DNA from: Paralvinella palmiformis | Taxonomy: Eukaryota; Annelida; Polychaeta; Terebellida; Alvinellidae | DNA length: 64,000 bases | NCBI GenBank assembly: GCA_025642065.1 | Contig: JAODUP010001630.1 | Span: 1 to 64,000, forward strand | Reading direction: 5' to 3' | Part shown: piece by piece, positions 59,126 to 64,000 of the stretch | Position numbering within the stretch: position 1 is the first letter of the stretch | How the letters are laid out: each line of letters begins with the position of its first letter | Made by a program: the position numbers and the translations under genes | Notes under the pieces: model-generated | Told to the model about the DNA's origin: nothing | What the model saw: the letters and a program-made list of their open reading frames with translations, nothing else | Database searches by the model: none

Positions 59126-60427
59126 AACGGGATGATATTCCATGCCTATTTTCTCACACCATCTTTTGCTGCATTGTCCGGCAACCACACACCACGCAGT
59201 ACACTTGATGACATCGTATTCAAGGCTTATTTGTATCCCTAGTACTATCGTGAAATATTAAAGTGCAAAATTAATTAAATCGTTCTTGGGTCTTCCTGTT
59301 ATTACGCGATCCGTCTCAGGGGGATGCCATTCAGTTGCACCGTTCGTTTTCTGTTTTTTTACACCCGTTCAAGTTTCGCTGTGTTTGAAAAGAAAGCATT
59401 TTTTTGGTACAATGCCGCTGGTCTTGTGGGTATTTTTCTACGTCTAACCAAGGTAGCAGTTGTCTTAATCTATAGAATCAATACTTCACTCAATCGTGTC
59501 TGTATTTAGGGAAAGTGCAGCTTTACAATTATACCTCATAGATGGCTAAGAAATATAAATATTACTTTTTTAAATGCTTTACCATACAGATTATTAGTCA
59601 TTATTGATTTAATCTGGATACGTCTACCTTAGTAGCCAGTTATTTCACAAAATGACTGGTGGACATTGAACAGGGATCTCCCCTTTTTGTCCATTTAATC
59701 ATAACGGATATTTCAATTCAATAAATAGTATGATGAAGTTTCTTAATTTGGCAATACATGTTATAAATATTATAAAATAATGAGAGCAGTGGCCGTTTAT
59801 AACAGTGCATATACATACTGTAATGCGGGGATTTTATTCAAATAAATTCGCTTCCGTAGACATACAACATGAAAGAGGCATATGCGTTGTAATATACATC
59901 GTGAATAATCGCAACAACACAAAGGTAATAAAACTGAACATAACAATATGCTCCAAGGCTGTCAAAAACATCCGTATAGTGCAATCACTAATATAGCTGA
60001 AGTATAACCTTTTTCTTAAAATCGAAAGAGTGTGTATTTTCTTAAACAAGAATATCATATCTGGATAATGCAAAATATGGTGTTTGGAATCAGTCAGTTT
60101 TCAGAGCGAATTTAGCTTAAGCGTTATTTTATGTCAAATGTTCTTCTTCAATAAATCAGACAACGAATGTATTTGAGGGTTCGTCAAATTTGAGTTAATT
60201 CCTTTTAATATACATTGTTTTTCCATTGATTTTTCTAATTTGTCGATCTTTGGGATATGCTACAATCTATAGTTTAAACATATCATTTGATGCTGTCGAT
60301 TTCAACCAATTGCATGATGCTTAAGTTCCGGCATCTGTACTAGAATTACACGAATAATATAAAAGTGAATTTGTATTTAGAATTGATAGGATTTAAATGC
60401 CTCCAAGACAGTCATGTCATAGTTTTT

Positions 60428-60429
<2 letters not shown>
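59126..60429. other. Unannotated AT-rich stretch
   Basis: Nothing recognised. Confidence 0.45.
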
Positions 60430-60469
<40 letters not shown>

Positions 60470-60512
60470 ATATATATATATATATATATTATTATTATTA
60501 TTATTATTTACA
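60430..60512. repeat. (AT)n then (TTA)n microsatellite
   Basis: About 29 AT units with one GTAA break, then seven ATT units. Confidence 0.95.
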
Positions 60513-60884
60513 GCTCAATGAGGTAGTGAATTAAATTTATAAAATATTTAATTTTAATTGCTTATAATTATATTTATACCTTGAAATATTTGGATATGCA
60601 CTCAATTTCGCTGTATATCGCCCTTAATTGGCTTCTGCTAAAAATATTAGTGATTTTGTTTCTTTGAGGAAGATAAATCACTCATACCCGAAGCTTTGAG
60701 TGAAATCTTTTTTTCTCACAACATCTGATGCCAAATGATTCATCTTTAAAAGACCACCTACTACGCAAACGCCTCTAGAACACCAACACAGTAAATATAG
60801 GTCACGCAAGGTCACTTCCCATCTATCGAGATCGATAACGAATCAGTGACTATTTAACCAAACAAAATCTGCCTTGCACTTTAC
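60513..60884. other. Unannotated stretch
   Basis: Nothing recognised. Confidence 0.45.
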
Positions 60885-61225
60885 TGGATATATCATCCAC
60901 AATGCTCTTTAAGTAGGTCCTTGTTGTGAATATTACATCTAATAGCTACTCTACCCGTAATCAGACCATTACTGGAACATAGCCGAATGATAGGTATTCT
61001 AAACATCACCACGTGTTAACTATCAGATAGATTAGACAATCTCCTCTTTACTACAACGCCATATCTAAAAGTCTGAATCTCCATCTTTGAATTAATCACC
61101 TTCTCTCGCTACACAGACGACTAACTCAATTGGGAAGTAAAAGCCATTCGTCAACTTCTAACGTCCGTGCAGCGTTCGAATCCATTCTTAAGGCGAAGCT
61201 GAGCCTTTTGCTTTCGACGAGATGT
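60885..61225 (+). repeat. Unclassified dispersed repeat, copy 2
   Basis: Same orientation as copy 1 and about 2.07 kb away; shared blocks are listed there. No coding capacity recognised. Confidence 0.7.
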
Positions 61226-63382
61226 ATCCCAGAGGAACTTTCACACACACTAAAGGGATTACGAGCAGCAGGTGAGCCACTAACTATTAGATTTAGCTAC
61301 AGTACATTCACGGTTTGCGCGAAGCTAGTACAGGTTGGCGTTTGTTTGGGTTTATTTCACTATCCACGAGGAACGTCAACGGGGCACTTGCTGGCCGTAT
61401 TCACCATTTTATTATCGAACGGTTCATTTCCGAATTAGGACATCAATTAATAGGTACGTGTTGTCTAAATCTAGATCACCAACAATAGTATTCCTTCCGT
61501 AGTTTCAATTTATGTGTGGTATTATATTGTTTAAGAAATTCCAATAGTGAATTTGCCAAACGGTGACTTAGAAAGGCCGTTTACTTTATTTAAAGTACAG
61601 TCGTATAAACAATGAAATGCGAACGACAGAAATAAGTAATTCATAAGGTACAGAAATTGCAGAACATAGCACCTGTCATTGTGTACTGGCGCTGAGCAAT
61701 GTGAGCAGATAGAATTTGTATTGAACGTTTTTTTAATGATCTTCCAATCAAGTTGGGAATGAATGAAATGTTAGTATTATTTGTTCAAGTGCTTAACATG
61801 TCTGGTTCCGTATTATATATGAATTACTCGATGTTTACCATTTCAAAGCAAATCCCGGGCCGTCCAGTGGCATTAAAGCCAAATTTATATGCGTTGAAAC
61901 AAAACATTCAGACTCCATATAATTGACTAAGGCATTTCCTTGATACTATAGTTCAATACTTATCAATTATATCAAGTTCGCGTGTTCATTGTTTAGCGAT
62001 GTCGGCTGTGTTTGTAGGATGTGTGCTCCAGCCAGTCGCCCTCCAGCTATCCGTCCCAGATGTGACGGGCATGGACGAAGCTATGGAAACCATCGACTCG
62101 CTCAATATTCAGCAATCGCACAAATGCTCCCTTTGATCATATGGAAATATATACAATTATTATTGTTAATATTACTTTTCCTATCCGTGCTGCAGCTGCT
62201 GTTGCCGTTGCTGTTGCTGTTGCTGATGTATTAAAGAAAACGATGGGCAATACTAATTTATTTCGCTTATTTGTTACCGGATTCTTGTCTTTATACTATG
62301 TGGTAAAGGAGATGGATTCTCGTAGTTATCATCGAACAAAAGCAGACGATAAAATACGAATAATTAGAAAGATGTCACTGGAAGATGATCGCAAAAACAA
62401 ACTTAATCATAAATTGGGAAATTCTTTTACTGTCATTTATATTAATTTAGAAAAATATCGATCGATCTAAATTCTTATTAGTATCAATTTCGTCGCAGAA
62501 TAATCCCATAAGTTATTTGCCGAAAGCAAATGGGAAACCACAATTTTAAAACACAATTTTATATTTATGACTTTCATGTCCTGATATGTTAAAGATATTG
62601 ATGGCCCGATAAGATATATCTCTATCCTCTATGCACACGTTCTTCGCTCATTTCTTGTCATTGTTTCATGATTTTGCTGATTGGGTTATCGTACTGTAAC
62701 TTGGTTTATATATCGCAAACGGAGTTCAACTGATTCTAGAAGTATTCGTCTTCGTATTTGAATACATTGTGAAGTACTCATCCCACGTTTGCTTATGGTA
62801 TGGCTTATGTATTGAAAACGTATTCTACTTTGATATGCTCATGGTATCCGTCATGATGAATTGAACGGTTAACATCATCCGATAAGTGATCTTTTTACTC
62901 AAAGATACTGTATGTCTAGAAACGTAAAACTGATTGTTAATGCACCAACATAACATAACGATGATGGAATTTCATTAAGGTATGCATGAAATTCAGGAAT
63001 ACATATATCTGCCCATTCTTAATGTCCAGCGGGAGTTCAGGCCGATTCCTGCATTTTCTATACACCTACAGGTAAACTCTTATGCCAAATGGTTTTCCCT
63101 ATAAGAGCATAACGAGCAACCTTTTAAGGATCACCTAATAATTATCCTTTTCTGATAGGTACTTCGACAAGTGTACCAAATGATTATTTAAACTGTTCCC
63201 AAAATTAGCAAAATTATTTACGCAATTATGGTAATAGGACATCTTAAAGTACCACGTTAACAACGATTTAACAACTTTCACTATAACCCTTGATATTGAT
63301 ACTTGTTGTTGTCTTTAGGCCATGTACCACGTGAACGACCATTAGCCTCACCAATGAAAGCACCATAAGGATTTTGTTAGCA
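61226..63382. other. Unannotated AT-rich stretch
   Basis: GCTGTTGCCGTTGCTGTTGC-type triplets at 62193-62226 give an Ala/Val-rich frame (62141-62470, 109 codons, non-ATG repeats up front) that I do not accept as a gene. Nothing else recognised. Confidence 0.4.
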
Positions 63383-63695
63383 GCCGTGATAGCGCAGTTA
63401 GTCAGAGCGTAGGACTCGAAGCCGAAGGGTCGCGGGATCGAATCGCCGGGAACTGCAACGTTGTCATGTGGCGACTGGTTCACTCATCCATATACATGAG
63501 TACCTGACAGGACGCGATGGCTATGCGTTTGAGTAACGCTTTGTGCCTATAATGGGAGCATGCGTTGTATGCTCCCTTGGGAGTTGAGATGTGTGCTGGG
63601 TGGAAACAGGTCCGAGTCAGGGATAATAATACTGTACAGCGTCTCGGAACGGGGTTACCTGGTTCTGGCGCTATATAAACATGCATTATTTATAT
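63383..63695 (+). mobile_element. SINE-D, plus strand, apparently near full length
   Basis: About 310 bp: tRNA-like head GCCGTGATAGCGCAGTTAGT, B-box-like GGGATCGAATCGC, a body with the imperfect stem GGGAGCATGCG/TGTATGCTCCC (63558-63580), and the 3' end GGCGCTATATAAAC followed by ATT-rich sequence. The 3' end resembles tails shared with CR1/L2-group LINEs. No target-site duplication found. Confidence 0.7.
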
Positions 63696-64000
63696 ATATC
63701 ATTATAGTATTAATGTGATAGACCTTTACTCTAATCGCAATGAAATTTTACAATCTGTTTCGGCCTCCCCGCGACCAGAGTTTGCAAACTATACCGTTTT
63801 CGTACGAGTGATACGCGCCAACCTTCCATCGTCTTTGGTCATCACTTCCAACTGTTATCTGCCAAATGTTCTATCTATTACAAACTATCCTTCCAATCAT
63901 ATAACGCGGGTGTAATCTCAAATTTAAGATAAATTGGCCGATTATTTGCTGTCAAGCAGCTTATTGTGGCACATTTGTCAGATCGATGAACAATCAACAA
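63696..64000. other. Unannotated stretch to window end
   Basis: Nothing recognised. Confidence 0.45.

Noticed and set aside
62141..62470. 109-codon frame with an Ala/Val-rich start
   Set aside because: Built on GTT/GCT triplet repeats; no known domain downstream.

Overview
This is a nuclear window from an invertebrate animal. Much of it is AT-rich, coding density is very low, di-, tri- and tetranucleotide microsatellites are abundant, and tRNA-derived SINEs recur throughout. A lophotrochozoan (for example a mollusc, annelid or brachiopod) fits best. That is an inference from the neuropeptide-receptor type and the repeat character; I cannot name the species. No bacterial, organellar, rRNA or CRISPR features were seen.

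One protein-coding gene is secure: an uninterrupted 407-codon rhodopsin-family neuropeptide receptor (FMRFamide-receptor-like) on the minus strand at 30288-31511, inside a GC-rich island. Two short stretches (41625-41822 and 50383-50454, plus strand) are bounded by good splice signals, stay open in one frame, and may be exons of an unseen larger gene; both are weak calls.

Everything else recognisable is repeat or mobile-element derived. (1) A family called Rpt1 here fills 1-1330, 7486-8527, 8585-9330 and 12612-12935, with a short piece at 57347-57489. Its segments occur in permuted, tandem-like order, its breakpoints often coincide with TG-type microsatellites, and its core folds into two hairpins, one capped by a GNRA-type loop. 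(2) A tRNA-headed SINE with a (ATC)n tail, SINE-A, has eleven copies on both strands; four are flanked by clear target-site duplications. (3) Three further tRNA-headed repeat types (SINE-B, -C, -D) occur in one or two copies each. (4) DNA transposon fossils: a mariner transposase pseudogene (about 17540-18140) and a hAT C-terminal fragment (about 53023-53690). (5) LINE fragments of L2/CR1 type lie at about 42350-42835 (plus) and as two minus-strand copies at about 51184-52965, the second interrupted by a SINE-B.

Tandem repeats include a 1.28-kb (TCAC)n region, minisatellites with 11-, 15-, 21-, 29-32-, 31- and about 54-bp periods, and some fifteen long (AT)n tracts. There is no operon-like gene cooperation to describe. 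The window is a receptor gene in a repeat-rich landscape in which retroposons, their tails and microsatellites have repeatedly nested in one another.
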